A stretch of 64,000 nt of DNA from Batillaria attramentaria (Eukaryota; Mollusca; Gastropoda; Batillariidae). The stretch lies in assembly GCA_018292915.2 (NCBI GenBank), contig JACVVK020000034.1, forward strand, positions 225,001-289,000, read 5' to 3'. This document shows, in pieces, positions 34,150 to 45,200 of this stretch (positions are counted from its first letter, which is position 1; every line of letters starts with the position of its first letter). The notes under the pieces were generated by a model. That model worked only from the letters and a program-made list of their open reading frames with translations. It did no database searches and was not told the DNA's origin. The translations under genes were made by a program, and so were the position numbers.

Positions 34150-35035
34150 TAATTGTTGGTGCTGTAAAAAGGCAGTTACACCGTGGGCTTAGTCTTGCTG
34201 GGAGGCCGCGGGAGGCGGGGGGGGGGGTGGAGAGGGGGAGGGGGGGATACAACCGAGAGACAAGAACGGAAAGAGGGTGCGGCATGCTTGTGGGAGTGTG
34301 AGGTAACTGACTTCCCGCCTTCACCTGGAAGTCTGTGTGGCTTTGGTGTCTGACGTCAGGGTGTGTGTAGAGAGCGTCTGTTGTCGTACACGGTCGTCGT
34401 TCACACGTGCTGTATGGGATGGACGCCCGGGGCCCGTTTGCGGCAAGCGATTGTAATGAGGTGTGCGTAATCGCGCTGTTGGTGTAGGTGTAGTAGTTAT
34501 AGTGGCAGCCAGCTTTTGTCACACCACTCGGTGCCCGGCGATGCCAGAGCGGCTAGGCACACGCCATCGCCGACGTACGCGCGGCTCTGTGAGCGTGAGG
34601 GAGTTATTTTTGGCACCGACTCCTTCAGCTGGGCTCGTGAAGCGAGGAACCACTCCTCTTGCCCTCCCCCGCCCCCTCCTCCCCCTTCCTGGTGTTTTGA
34701 TCGCGCGGCCCCCGGTACTTACGCTGGCGACTGAGTCGAGACATGGAGAAGAAGGAGGTTCGAGTGTGTACACACGGTGCAAAGTGCGGCGTCGTTCACT
34801 CCCACACCCTAAGCGCTTGGACATTGTTGTTACGGCTGTGAACGTTTAGAGTCTAGCCCCGACCCTCCGCTGTGTGCGCGCCAGCTCGTGGCTGGTCCCA
34901 GACGGCCAACTGTTGCGTGAACCGCCAGTGAGGGAGGGAGGGAGGGTGCAAGCCTCTTGGGCGCGCCCTTCACCTGATGGGGCCAACACAATGGCCGGTT
35001 CGTTGTTCGCCACAGTCGCCTGCCCCCTCAGTAAG
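34150..35035 (+). promoter_or_regulatory. GC/CpG-rich region, likely promoter of the zinc-finger gene
   Basis: GC and CpG content rise sharply compared with the flanks. An exact CRE-like TGACGTCA lies at 34351-34358 and G-rich boxes are near 34204 and 34225. It ends in a strong donor GTAAGT at 35031, as expected for a first exon. Location 1.3 kb before the first supported exon of the zinc-finger gene, on the right strand, is the main argument. No TATA box is obvious. This is inference. Confidence 0.45.
34991..35030 (+). CDS. candidate first exon of the zinc-finger gene
   Basis: ATG at 34991 opens 13 codons (MAGSLFATVACPL) plus one base, then GTAAGTACG. Joined to the acceptor at 36293 the frame stays open (NLTAWKAMFNPMSAS) but ends at the TGA of 36425-36427, one frame away from the main protein. 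It is therefore either a 5' leader with an upstream ORF, or the real N terminus broken by a missing base near 36350. Confidence 0.3.
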
Positions 35036-35254
35036 TACGTGTACACTGACAGTAGCACCGATGCCTGGCCTCCCTGGTTTCGAGGACTCAAGAGTGGTAA
35101 CGGTGGACAGAGGAGAGGGGAGCGAGAGAGAGAGGGGTTCAGCTCCGTGCACCGTCAGTTTGTTTGCTGCACCAGCATCCAGCAAGCAGCAGCATAGTGT
35201 TCACAAGGTGTGGTGTGAGTCACGCGGTTCACAGTCGGTGCTGCCACACTCAGC

Positions 35255-35257
<3 letters not shown>

Positions 35258-35289
<32 letters not shown>
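35258..35289. repeat. (GT)n microsatellite
   Basis: About 15 GT units in the putative first intron. Confidence 0.9.
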
Positions 35290-36293
35290 ACTGTCTTTAG
35301 AGGGCTTGATGGTTCAGGGAGGTCTGCACTCACACTGCTCTTGCTTGGGGCGTTTGATGGGAGACAATCATACAATAAACCTCGAGGAAAGAGCAGGGGA
35401 GAGCAAACGGGGAAGGGGGGGGGGGGAGGGGGAGCAGTAGGGCGCGAAGTGGGTAATTGGGTAAGTGGGTCAGGCCCCAGCTGTTCCAAGCAACCACTGC
35501 AGGGGTATTGCCTCCTTCTATGGATTTTCAACAAAGCTAAGAAAGAAGTTGAACAGACCCATCACAGCCAGGCTAGCGTTTCAGGTTCTGAAAGCTGAGT
35601 TGAGCATGTTCAGTTTTGAAGGTTTGGTTGCGTGTAGCGTAATGAGTCCTCAAGGAACAGTTTTGTTCAGTTATGGTCAGTAATCTAAGACTGCAGGTGC
35701 ATTCACTTTTATGGAGAATTAACCTGCATCGCTTTATGTGTTCACAGAGAATTTTTTATTTTTTCCAGCTAGCGAGCTCGTACAAACCTCATCAACCCCG
35801 ATTTGTTTCTGACACGCACACACTAATCAAACTGTTGACAGACAAGGCCAGCAGTGTACACACGCATGCGCGCTTACATGTACAAACAAACACACAAATT
35901 CTAACCCTCCAGTCCCGACCTTGATTTTACAGTGAAACTTGAAACAAAAACACTTTTTTGCCTAAACTACTGAGTACTGATTTAGATAAATGCACGCCAC
36001 CGACGTGAGCTGACTGTGGTCTCATGGTTATTATGTGTGGTGCCCACAGTATAAATTATAGAAAATTTACACTTAGATATACACACACACAGAGAAGAAA
36101 ATGATTGTTTCAGTTTAAGGAGTGTTAAAGTAGATTGTTTTTGATGAATCTAACTGTAATGATGAATGATACTGTTTTGGTTTTTACTGATGATTTGTCT
36201 CGGTTGAAGAGTATCCATTACTAGTGTGAAGAACGTTCTCAAATGGAACACTTCATATTAAAAGTGTTTTCTTTCTCTCTTTTGTTGGAACAG

Positions 36294-36423
36294 ATTTGAC
36301 AGCTTGGAAAGCCATGTTTAATCCCATGTCTGCCTCAACTTACCGTGGCCAGTGCACTTTGATACCAATGACAGAGAGGAGTGTGGCCACCACAGCTCTG
36401 ACCTGGCACGCCCACCCCCAACC
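36294..36423 (+). promoter_or_regulatory. 5' leader with upstream ORF overlapping the start (ATGA)
   Basis: The acceptor TTTGTTGGAACAG ends at 36293 after a CTTTCTCTCTTTT tract. An upstream ATG at 36314 (context AAAGCCATG) opens 37 codons and stops with TGA at 36425-36427, which overlaps the first main ATG (36424-36426) as ATGA. In the main frame a TAA at 36319 blocks any earlier start inside this exon. The arrangement suggests translational control or a sequence error. Confidence 0.5.
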
Positions 36424-37344
36424 ATGATGGGGTGCCCCCCTCAGGGCTCTTCCCAGCACGTCGCCCACACAGAAGCCGATCCCAGGTCAGCGGCTGCTCA
36501 GGCCCAGCCTTTGACCAGCTCATCATCCGGCTCCCATCCAGTTGGTGGCCATTTATACAGGTCGCATCCCGGACACGAACTGCTGGCATCACCCTCCAGG
36601 TCGCACTATCCACAATCGCCAGAGAGCTTGCTGCCCCATCAGCACAGTCTCCTGCCAGCGGAGACGCATTTCCCACCCAAAAGCAGAGTGTCTCAGCAGC
36701 AGCAGCAGCACCATTTCTCATCTGGCCAGTTTCAGCAACAGCAGCAGCAGCATCCACGCCAAGCTGCTGAGTGCTTGAGCCAACAGCAGGCGCATCACCA
36801 CTTACAGGTGGCTCAAGGACAGCTGCCCGAGGACTACCACCACCACCACCACCACCAGCAATCACTGGCACAGGAGACTGTGACATCACAGTATCAGCAG
36901 TTTGCTCCAGAAAAGTCGACTCTGCAGCCACACCATTACTCTCGGTCCGCAGGAACTGGGACTTTACACGCCCAGCAGCAACAACAACAGCCGTACCACC
37001 TCAGCTCTCACTCTCAGATGCTGCAGGCTCGGCCTGCGCAACCTCAGACGTTTCTCCCACAGAGTTCACAGGCACCGCCTGTCCTGTCCCCAGGTGTGCA
37101 CGCCCATGCTTCAGGCGCACAGACACACTCTCCGGGTTTCCAGGCACACGCTCCAGGTTTCCAGGCACTTGCTTCAGGTGTCCAGGTGCAGATTCCAAGT
37201 ATCCATAAAGTGCAAGGCCAGGAGGGTGGAGCAGAGATCCAGGGCCAGCAGGCCTCTGAAACATCCATAGTATTTCACCAGTACCGCGTGCCACCAGCTG
37301 AACACAGCCCTTCAGACATGCTGGACAAAAAGCCTACACTTCAG
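36424..37344 (+). CDS. klu: klu-like exon 1 (coding)
   Basis: Encodes residues 1-307, starting at tandem ATGs (MMGCPPQ, context ACCATG). Low complexity: several Q5-Q6 blocks, an H6 block and a degenerate repeat rich in HAxGxQ / SPGFQAHAPGFQA at about residues 230-255. Ends CTTCAG before the donor GTAAGT, phase 0. Its open frame runs on past the donor for 25 codons, but the next exon joins cleanly. Confidence 0.85.
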
Positions 37345-37907
37345 GTAAGTTCAGTAGAAATCATGTGTACTTCACCTACAGCTTTCCTGTGCCAAGGGTG
37401 GGGTGCGTACATGGGATGAATACTGCAGCTGGCTGTTCCTACCTTCAGCTGGGCTTCATATCCTTGGGAACTGTGATGCAACATAGAAGTATAGGACATT
37501 GTATTGATTATTTTTCACTGTGGTGCAGAAATGATAAGACATGTTTCCACTTTGGTAAGGAAGTAACCAGACATTTTGTAAATGAATTAGTCGAGGCCAG
37601 TGTTCAATCTTGGATGCGGCGGATATGAAGCCCGGCCTCACTGCGGTTACCCACCATCAAGGATGCGTGCATACTTGGGGCGAATGCTGCAGCTGACTGT
37701 TCCTATTCTCTCCTTCAGCAATAGAGAATATTTCCAGAAACCATCACCCACAGTATTAACGCCAGTCTCACAAATGATCAACAAGAAATGGTATGAGTAG
37801 GCCAACACCCAAATTCCTACGTTAAAGTTCAGGGTGCATATATATATACCCATGATGTACCAATGTAGTTCTGAGCTGTATGGAACTTTACATAGGGAAG
37901 GTGAACA

Positions 37908-37962
<55 letters not shown>

Positions 37963-40884
37963 CTTTTTTTTTCAGGTGATGACGGCAGAACACTCACCAG
38001 GTAGTCCAGGGAGCGCAACCAGCTCCCCGCGCTTCATTTTCCCTGACATGCAGCGCTCCTCTTCATCTGGGCACCTGGCCTCCGACAGTGGGAGTTCTCC
38101 CTTCATGTCACCCGTCAAACGTGAGGTCAAGTGGGAGGTTGGAACTCCGCCTCAGTCTTCAGAGCTTGATCTGCCCATGCAGTATTCGTTGCAGCAGGTA
38201 AGAGTAATAAGAATGATTAAAGTTGCCAGCTTGTTGAAAAAACAAACAGAACAAGGCAAGAACAACAGTAAAAAAATGACTAATAATTTTATTTTCTGAA
38301 TACTCAAAGGATGGTTTGCTGAATAATTTTGGGACGTGAAATCTGCTTTGAGCTCACAGATCAACATGGACATGTTATGTTCAATTCAGTACCAGATTAT
38401 ATCTCTGTGCTTGGAAAAGACTGTAAGCGCTCCACCCCCATCTCTTTCTATAATCTCCCCAGGGTCGCCTTTTAGACTGTTCCAGTGTTGGCTTGGTTCA
38501 CATGGGTCCTGACATGTTGTTATAGATCCGATCAGCAGCCACCGCCTCGCTGCGCACCTCAGTTTTCAGTTTCAGTTCAGGTTAAATTTTAGCTTGCAGT
38601 AGGTAAAAGGGCATAAGGTTAGGATACTGCTGCGATTGCAGTTCAGTTTTGTTTCACAGGAGTGGATACGTTGTGATCTGGGACAACGTACGTGAGGTAC
38701 ATTTTGGTCTAGAGCGACTTACACCATATTCACAAGTGGTGCTGTAGTAATTAATTACTAATACAGTGATTTTTTTTTTTTTCACCCATACTGGGTGCCA
38801 TTACCGTATTTCACACTTGACTTTCACTTTATGTTAAGGCCTACCGGGAACGTGCGCGCATCCTGAGTGGGGACACGGAGCTCAGCGAGACGCTGGTCGA
38901 CTCGGAGACAGGTTCCAGCATTCTGGAGGACAGCAGCAGCAGCCGTGAGCAGTCGCCGTTCTCCGCCATGGCTGAGTCGCTGTCGCTGCGTTCTCCATCA
39001 GAGCATTCACCGTCACCTCTAGCCAGGAAAGTGTTTCAGCGCCAAGCAGTTGCTCTGGCTTCAGAGGATGAGGAGCTACAGGGTGATGAGTTGGAAAGGG
39101 GTGGGGGAGGAGGTGCTGGGTTTCCCGGTGCCTCAGGGGATGGGGACACCCTTCCTCCTCCCAAACTGTTTAAAAAACGTCTACATGAACGATACGTGCT
39201 AAGCTTGCAAGACTGCCCTCGGCCCAGAGACAAGGTAAAAGAAGAGGTCGGGGAAAGGTACACTATGGCATCGGGTGATATTGTGGAGGGGGAAGGGGTT
39301 TATCTCGACCCCAGAAGGCCACTGACAAAGACAGAGAGACCTGACAGTCCTCAGAACTCAGAGAGTTCCCTGCCAAAAAGTCCTCGGAGGTCTTCATCGG
39401 ACACCGACAACATGCGATCGGAAGTGCAGGAAATGGGTGCCAGCAGTGCTGATGAAGGGGATGTGTTCATGGAACCCAAGCGCGTTCGCACAAAGACCAG
39501 GCCCCCGTCCCTTCACCACCAGAGGGAGCCACTGGACCTGTCACGAGGCACATTTTACTCCCCCGGGTTTCGCTCCAGCCCGCCAGTAGATCCCGCGCAT
39601 CTCAGCCCGGCTGCTGCAGCGACACCCAAACATTTCTCACCTCCCTCTGTGTTCCGTTCTCCTCACCATCGCCTTCCCCCCCACCACCAGTACTCACCCC
39701 ACCAGGGTCTGCTGTCCCCACAGCAGCAGCAGTCACAGTCCCCGCTATGCCCCGTTCCAGAGGGTGGTCGCATCTTCAATTTCAACGTGCCCAGTCCGCT
39801 GGAGGGGGCCCACTCTGACTCGGACCTCATCTCCCCCAGCCCTATGTCTCCACGCATTTTCACGTTTCCCCCACAGGGTATGATGAATCCGATGGCAGAG
39901 GTGAATCGTTTGGCAGTCTCGCCACGCGCACCCTACACCCCACCACCACCTTTCCTGCAAAGCAAAGTGCTGGGCAGCCCTGGCAGTGGGCTGGAGAAGT
40001 TTGGCGAGCAGCATGGATTTTATGGCAAGCGCTCTCTGTCGGAATCTGACATGACTTACCTTTGCCCGGTGTGTGGTCAAGTGTTCCCTACTAACGACAA
40101 CCTGGCCAAGCACATGGCCAAACACCTGCCTACAGAAACTATCCGCTCAGCCGACAACAACAAAGTGCATTACTGTAAAGTGTGCAATCGGTCTTTCTCA
40201 CGTTCTGACATGCTGACACGTCACATGCGGCTGCACACAGGCCTGAAGCCATACGAGTGTGGGGACTGCGGCCAAGTGTTCAGCCGCAGTGATCACCTCA
40301 ACACCCATAGACGTACTCACACGGGGGAAAAACCCTACCGATGCCCGCAGTGCCCGTACGCGGCCTGCCGGCGCGACATGATCACCCGCCACATGCGCAC
40401 CCACGTTAAACGGACGTCACGACGTGGACGATACCTGTCTGTGCCTGACGAAGGGGATGGGCAAAAATCGGGCTCCATCTCGAGCACAGAGACAACCGAT
40501 TCTGTAGGGGGCCACACTTGCTCGGTTTCCTCTGTTGACAGTGTGGAGTGTGAGTCTCCATTGCCCTCCTCATCCTCCACACGCCATTCCTACATCGGGG
40601 CCAGCGTGGACAGCCTGCTGTCTCCAGAACCTGAGGAGATGATGTCACCTCCTCCAGGGCGCCACCATCACCACCACCACCACCACCGCCACCACCACAC
40701 TGTCTCTCCCAGCCACAGACCCTCGGAGGACTTGGAAGAGGGGGAGGAGGGGAAGGAGAAACTGGAAGGGTCCTCCCGCTACGACCGCTTCATGCATTAT
40801 CGCAAACCACGCAACTGGTCCACCACCAGTTTGGAGAGCGTGGATTCCGAGATACGCGAAGTCTTTGTAATGATCCTTTCTTAG
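36424..40884 (+). CDS. klu: klumpfuss-like C2H2 zinc-finger transcription factor (EGR/WT1-related), three coding exons
   Basis: Joined exons 36424-37344, 37976-38197 and 38839-40884, all phase 0, give 1062 residues. The N-terminal half is rich in Gln, His, Ser and Pro (polyQ near residues 105-130, polyH near 140). SUMO-type sites lie near 353-366, a PLDLS corepressor-docking motif at 612-616 and a His-rich run near 995. Four C2H2 fingers: 788-810 (separate), 826-846, 853-875 and 881-903. Fingers 2-4 are contiguous with TGLKPYEC and TGEKPYRC linkers and RSDMLTRH, RSDHLNTH and RRDMITRH helices, the EGR/WT1 pattern. A lone first finger plus an EGR-like trio is the layout of insect Klumpfuss. Family knowledge predicts a nuclear DNA-binding protein of G-rich sites, and the motifs suggest repression. 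The N terminus is uncertain, and the stop may come early through a frameshift near 40866. An unrelated EGR-like factor is the alternative. Confidence 0.85.
37909..37975 (+). promoter_or_regulatory. (TG)26 plus T-tract 3' splice site
   Basis: A pure TG run (37909-37960) is followed directly by TTCTTTTTTTTTC and the acceptor AG (37974-37975). This TG-repeat/T-tract order at an acceptor is known, at human CFTR exon 9, to modulate exon inclusion by length. Confidence 0.8.
37976..38197 (+). CDS. klu: klu-like exon 2
   Basis: 74 codons, residues 308-381, Ser/Pro-rich (SPGSPGSATSSPRF) with MSPVKREVKWEVGTPP. Acceptor after a T-tract, donor GTAAGA, both phase 0. Being 222 bp it could be skipped without changing frame. 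Confidence 0.88.
38198..38838 (+). other. intron 2 of the klu-like gene
   Basis: No repeat or exon recognised apart from a T11 run near 38769. Confidence 0.7.
38839..40884 (+). CDS. klu: klu-like exon 3 with all four zinc fingers
   Basis: Residues 382-1062. The acceptor (ACTTTATGTTAAG, 38838) is weaker than the others but in phase, and the frame upstream of the internal ATG at 38968 is open and acidic/Ser-rich. Holds PLDLS (39529-39543), fingers at 40057-40125, 40171-40239, 40252-40320 and 40336-40404, then a Ser-rich and His-rich tail. It ends REVFVMILS-stop. The +2 frame continues with protein-like sequence to 41078. Confidence 0.92.
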   Translation, partial: AYRERARILSGDTELSETLVDSETGSSILEDSSSSREQSPFSAMAESLSLRSPSEHSPSPLARKVFQRQAVALASEDEELQGDELERGGGGGAGFPGASGDGDTLPPPKLFKKRLHERYVLSLQDCPRPRDKVKEEVGERYTMASGDIVEGEGVYLDPRRPLTKTERPDSPQNSESSLPKSPRRSSSDTDNMRSEVQEMGASSADEGDVFMEPKRVRTKTRPPSLHHQREPLDLSRGTFYSPGFRSSPPVDPAHLSPAAAATPKHFSPPSVFRSPHHRLPPHHQYSPHQGLLSPQQQQSQSPLCPVPEGGRIFNFNVPSPLEGAHSDSDLISPSPMSPRIFTFPPQGMMNPMAEVNRLAVSPRAPYTPPPPFLQSKVLGSPGSGLEKFGEQHGFYGKRSLSESDMTYLCPVCGQVFPTNDNLAKHMAKHLPTETIRSADNNKVHYCKVCNRSFSRSDMLTRHMRLHTGLKPYECGDCGQVFSRSDHLNTHRRTHTGEKPYRCPQCPYAACRRDMITRHMRTHVKRTSRRGRYLSVPDEGDGQKSGSISSTETTDSVGGHTCSVSSVDSVECESPLPSSSSTRHSYIGASVDSLLSPEPEEMMSPPPGRHHHHHHHHRHHHTVSPSHRPSEDLEEGEEGKEKLEGSSRYDRFMHYRKPRNWSTTSLESVDSEIREVFVMILS

Positions 40885-42330
40885 AAACTGAGCTGGCAGG
40901 AGGGGGCGACAGGGTTAAGCGGGAGGGGGGAGGAGGCGGTGGAACTGAAGGGAGAGGGATGCAGAGTGTCAGCACAGTCAGCCCCACCTCCAAAGATGCT
41001 GTCGGTGTGGAGGCACCGAGTTTACAAAAGTGCTTCATTAGCCGGGGTAGTACAGGCAGCAGTGGGGGTAGTAGCTAACACCACCACAACTCTGTCTGTA
41101 GTCAGCTGTGTGCTCCAACTCAAAACTGACTGGAATATTTGTTACTCCACCACCTCTTCCCTCTTCCCCTGTCCCTCCCCCACCCCCAACTCTACACAGA
41201 CCAAGGCCCTGATGTTTGGCTGCCTACATCCCTGACAAAAGTCATGACCATCTCAGATTTCTGCCCTCAGCAAGCATACAGACAATTTTGATGCTTGGTG
41301 GACAGCGTTGACATTTGTGGCCATCTCCATTGTTATCTCAAGACTCGCCTCATTTCTGTGATCACCTATGGTACACTCCCTGGTTGGCCAGCACTGTCTT
41401 GTATTTCACACACACAGTTTTGACACCACGTAGATCTTACCTTTGTCATTGTTGTTTGTTGCTGGTGTTGATCTTGATCAGATGATACAAAAAAACAACA
41501 ACAACAACAAAAAAAAAAACAACTTGGCCTTTTCCGGTAGTAATCAAGTGCCCATTGCTATGTGTTGTTTTGTTGTTACCGATGTTTGTTGGTACTTTGT
41601 GACCTGACAGTCTTTGCATCGCCAAGTGTTCTTTTTCTGGTGTAGTGTTTTTGAGCCAGTTGTAGTTTCACTCCTCTTGTTACAATACCAGCAGCCGGAT
41701 TTTTTTTTTTTTTTTTTGGAAAGATTGGTTGTCACGTGCACGTAGTGGTTGGTGCAGCTGCTTATGAAAGGCCTGGAGTCGTGTGGGGATAATTACAATT
41801 TGAGTCACTGTTCTCTGACTGTGCAGTAAGTAATTAGTTTTATAATTGACTTGGACTCCCTCCTTTTGGGGACACTTCTAGGGTGGGTGGGAAATGATGC
41901 ATTTGCAGGGGAAAAAAAAAAAAAAAAGCTGTGTGGATAAAGTATTTCTGGGAGAAATAAAGCAGAAAAAGCAGTGGAATGATGCATTCGCCGAGAAAAT
42001 AACAGTGGTATGCTCTGATAGTATGAAACTTATCCAGATTAATCCACTAAACAGTTTTGATTCATGTTTGTTAAGCAAGATGAGTACTTGTATATATATT
42101 TGGCCCATCCTTTTTGTGGCCGGCCATCTGAATGTCATATATATACCGGTACTTTGATAAAACACAGTTTATCACAGACTGTGCTGGTGGTTTAAGTGAT
42201 ACAAATTTTTCAGGTATGACCGCAGTGTGCACACTTATTCAGCCTTTCTGAAAAGTCAGGCTCACATTGTAAACAGTTTTTGACCGCATAGGAAGGTTTT
42301 AGGATTACAATAAATGTTATGGGGATTAAG
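40885..42330 (+). other. probable 3' UTR of the klu-like gene, first part possibly lost coding sequence
   Basis: Bases 40869-41078 read as codons in the frame shifted by +2 (NDPFLETELAGGG, DRVKREGGG, then a Ser/Gly-rich end and TAA at 41076). The rest is T-rich with homopolymers. AATAAA signals lie at 41956-41961 and 42309-42314, the latter followed by GT-rich DNA. The true poly(A) site is unknown. Confidence 0.55.
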
Positions 42331-42892
42331 TGTTTGTCCTGTTTGGCAGTTAAGGTGTAGTGAGCAACCAAATTGTACAGACACTGAACTTTTCGGTATT
42401 AACCGCACAGTCTAAGATTGTGTCTATTTCTGACAAGTTCAAAACAAGCAAAATAAACAATTGGAAAACACCTAAATTTATGGACAAAAGGCCATCACGT
42501 CATGCTTTTGATTTTGCTATATTATTAATGTTGGTGATAATTTATACTTTTTAAAAATACATTCTTTATGGGAGCAACATCTAGGGTGATGCACCTACTT
42601 TTTGTAAAGCTGGGATTTATATCTCTGGGTGGGTTGGCATTAAATGCCTTGCTTAGCGCTTCTTTTTGGGGGGGTTGTTTTTTCATGATACTAGTTGTAC
42701 TGTTTTGCTTTTGAAGCTTTTTAAAAAAAGTTTTTAATTTGTATTTTGGTTAAGGTATTTCTTTTGAGAATCATGACATTTGACGTCAGCATGTGAGCCT
42801 GAAGGTCATTCTGCAGTTTTAGCTTTTGTGCTGTTTAAAATATGATCTTCAACATAGGAAGTCCAGATTTGATTATTTATCCTAACCACACA

Positions 42893-42940
<48 letters not shown>

Positions 42941-43518
42941 TATGGAATTGTACAGATTGTGTTGAAACGTGTCTGTTGATACTTAGCTACCTGCACAGAC
43001 CTTTTTGATCTACAGCATATTTTCCTTGCTACATTCAGTTTGGAAGTTGTTTCATCCTCTCGGTTGCCTTGTTCAGTATTACGTGCAATATGGCCAAATC
43101 TTGACTATTTTCCAAACAATCAAGATACCGATATCCCGGTGACGACTTGACAGCCTTAATCCTTGCAAGAACAGTCAGTTAAAGGAGAAAGATATTCAGT
43201 GTTAATTTATGTTTGGATGCTTTATTCTCTGTTTGTTAAAAGTATACGTGATTCTTTGAGTCATTTGTACACAGAACGGCATTGAGCTGCGATAGGTGTT
43301 CTTTGGTTTTTTTCCCCCCTGGGAGTTATCCCTTACATATAGTGTCCAGGGTGTTCAACTGTATTCATGCTTTTCTGCTTTGATAGATCTGCCGGACAAG
43401 GTTCTCCTCTTTACAAACATTGCTATGTGCATCTCTGGCAAAATTTTAAGTTAAAACCCTCAGTAGATTCTGGAAATTCTCGCACAAGTCCTCTAAATTT
43501 TCAGACCAGTTTCAGACC
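42331..43518. other. no gene seen; one (GT)n tract
   Basis: AT-rich DNA with a (GT)n microsatellite at 42896-42938 and a further AATAAA at 42452. It may still be a transcribed 3' end. Confidence 0.45.
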
Positions 43519-43827
43519 TTTCTGAGCAGTTTTTATGGCATCTATCATCACACCACTTAGACACCCCAGGCAGTGACAGCTTCTGTAATGCTGGCACTGA
43601 GCCAACAGAGGCATACGCAATGACGCGGCGACCACACCGAGTGCTCCAGTAGTGTAACAACAATCGTAGAATGTGAATGTTGAGCCGCTTGCGCATTGTG
43701 TACACAACAATGTATCGCATTTACTATGATCATCAAGATAAGAGTATTTTGAGTGTACAGGCGGACTCACGAGCAAAACTGTGCCAAAACATAAGTTGGC
43801 TTAGCAAAGATGGAATTACCCTTTTAA
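43519..43827 (+). mobile_element. repeat M copy 6
   Basis: TTTCTGAGCAGTTTTTATGG, CATCACACCACTTAGACACC, GGCACTGAGCCAACAGAGG, GTAACAACAATCGTAGAATG, and the tail TTGGCTTAGCAAAGATGGAA followed by TTACCCTTTTAA. It ends on TTAA, and the outer head is missing. Confidence 0.8.
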
Positions 43828-45200
43828 CACAGTTCATGTCGTGCAAGTTACGGGGGAACCTACTCTCCTGCCCGGGAATCATCAATACATTGTACGTGAT
43901 CACTACATGTACATGTATATATATATGCCTTCTCTTCAACACAGAAAAATGAAAATTTCCTCAAAATGATGGGTACAGGCAGAGTGTTCTCCCTTCAAAG
44001 TGAACAAGACAGACCTCTTGCTCTTGCCTGATTCTCACATACATGTACAGCATCCCAAAGTCAGTGGGCGGGTAGGGAACCCGAAGAATGAGGAATCCTT
44101 GTGCGCAGTAAGAAATCTCTTAAAGAAAGGTTGACTGGCTGGACTATCCATCCGTCATCAGAGCATTCTTGCAATTCGCAGAGAAAGGTTTGAGTGGTTG
44201 GTTGTGTTAGTGTGATGGTGAAACCAACTGACCAAACCATCTGGGGTTAGCAGGGCTTCGTATCAGGAGGAACTATTAATTATGGGACATATGTCCTGGC
44301 TGACTGAAAAAAAAAAGTTTAGGATATTTGTTTTGAGAAAGAAGAACAAAACAAAAAACAGTAGGATGTATAGATGTCTGCCTCGGTTAGAAAAGAATTA
44401 GATTATTCAAAAAATGATTTGGTCTGTGACCGATGTCTGACGTGGCTTTGAAGCCAGTGGTTAGTCATATAGCTAGAGTGCAATACCAGTGTGAATCAGA
44501 CGCTACTATAGTACCAACCAGAATGGTGCTAAACTGGTTCTGATAGAGCAAGGTGTGTCTGTCATATATATATATATATATATACCGCATGCCGATGGAT
44601 GGGGTGATCATTATAGGGACGGATGTTGGCTCTTTCATAAGTCAGTCTCCAGGCCAAACTGTTAATTGGCTTTGTGCACTTACGTTTACTGAGCAAGACA
44701 ATGCCTTGAACTACTGTATGTTGAAGCAGGCAGCTCAGACTGTTGGAACCAGGATCTTTTGATGATATTAAATACCTGTGACTTTAAAAATCTGTTTTCT
44801 TGAGCTATTGATGACCGGTGTGATGTTGCATTATTTTTGTATTGCATTGTTTGCATTGTTTGATATGCAATTTTCAACTTGAAATGATTATGTGCACATG
44901 ATGAAATTGAAACTCCCAAATAATGGTATGAAGAGAGAAGGGAAAGTTGAACGTTTCAACCTGGGAAGTGTTTAGCAGCAAGGATATACTATGAATGGAT
45001 AGTTTTACAGTTACAAGAGTTAAGCTGTTCATTGCGTCTAAAACTTTTGGAACTGATGTCTACCAGTTAGATTTATAATATATGCAAGAATGCTCCACCT
45101 TTACTCACAGGCATTTGGAAATTACCAGGATTTGGTAAAAAATCACCCCGAGGTACATGTAATGTGACTGCCCTGTACATTATAGGAAAGAAATGTTTGG
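43828..45200. other. no gene seen
   Basis: AT-rich, with (AT)n at 44566-44583. Contains GGGCTTCGTATCAGGAGG (44251), a fragment of the element at 27410. Confidence 0.4.

Noticed and set aside
36335..36931. 198-codon minus-strand ORF over klu-like exon 1
   Set aside because: Antisense shadow of the CAG-rich coding exon; the + strand frame continues into exons with zinc fingers.
37345..37419. Readthrough of klu-like exon 1 as a 355-residue protein
   Set aside because: A consensus GTAAGT donor and an in-phase next exon with the same composition show that the frame is spliced at 37344.
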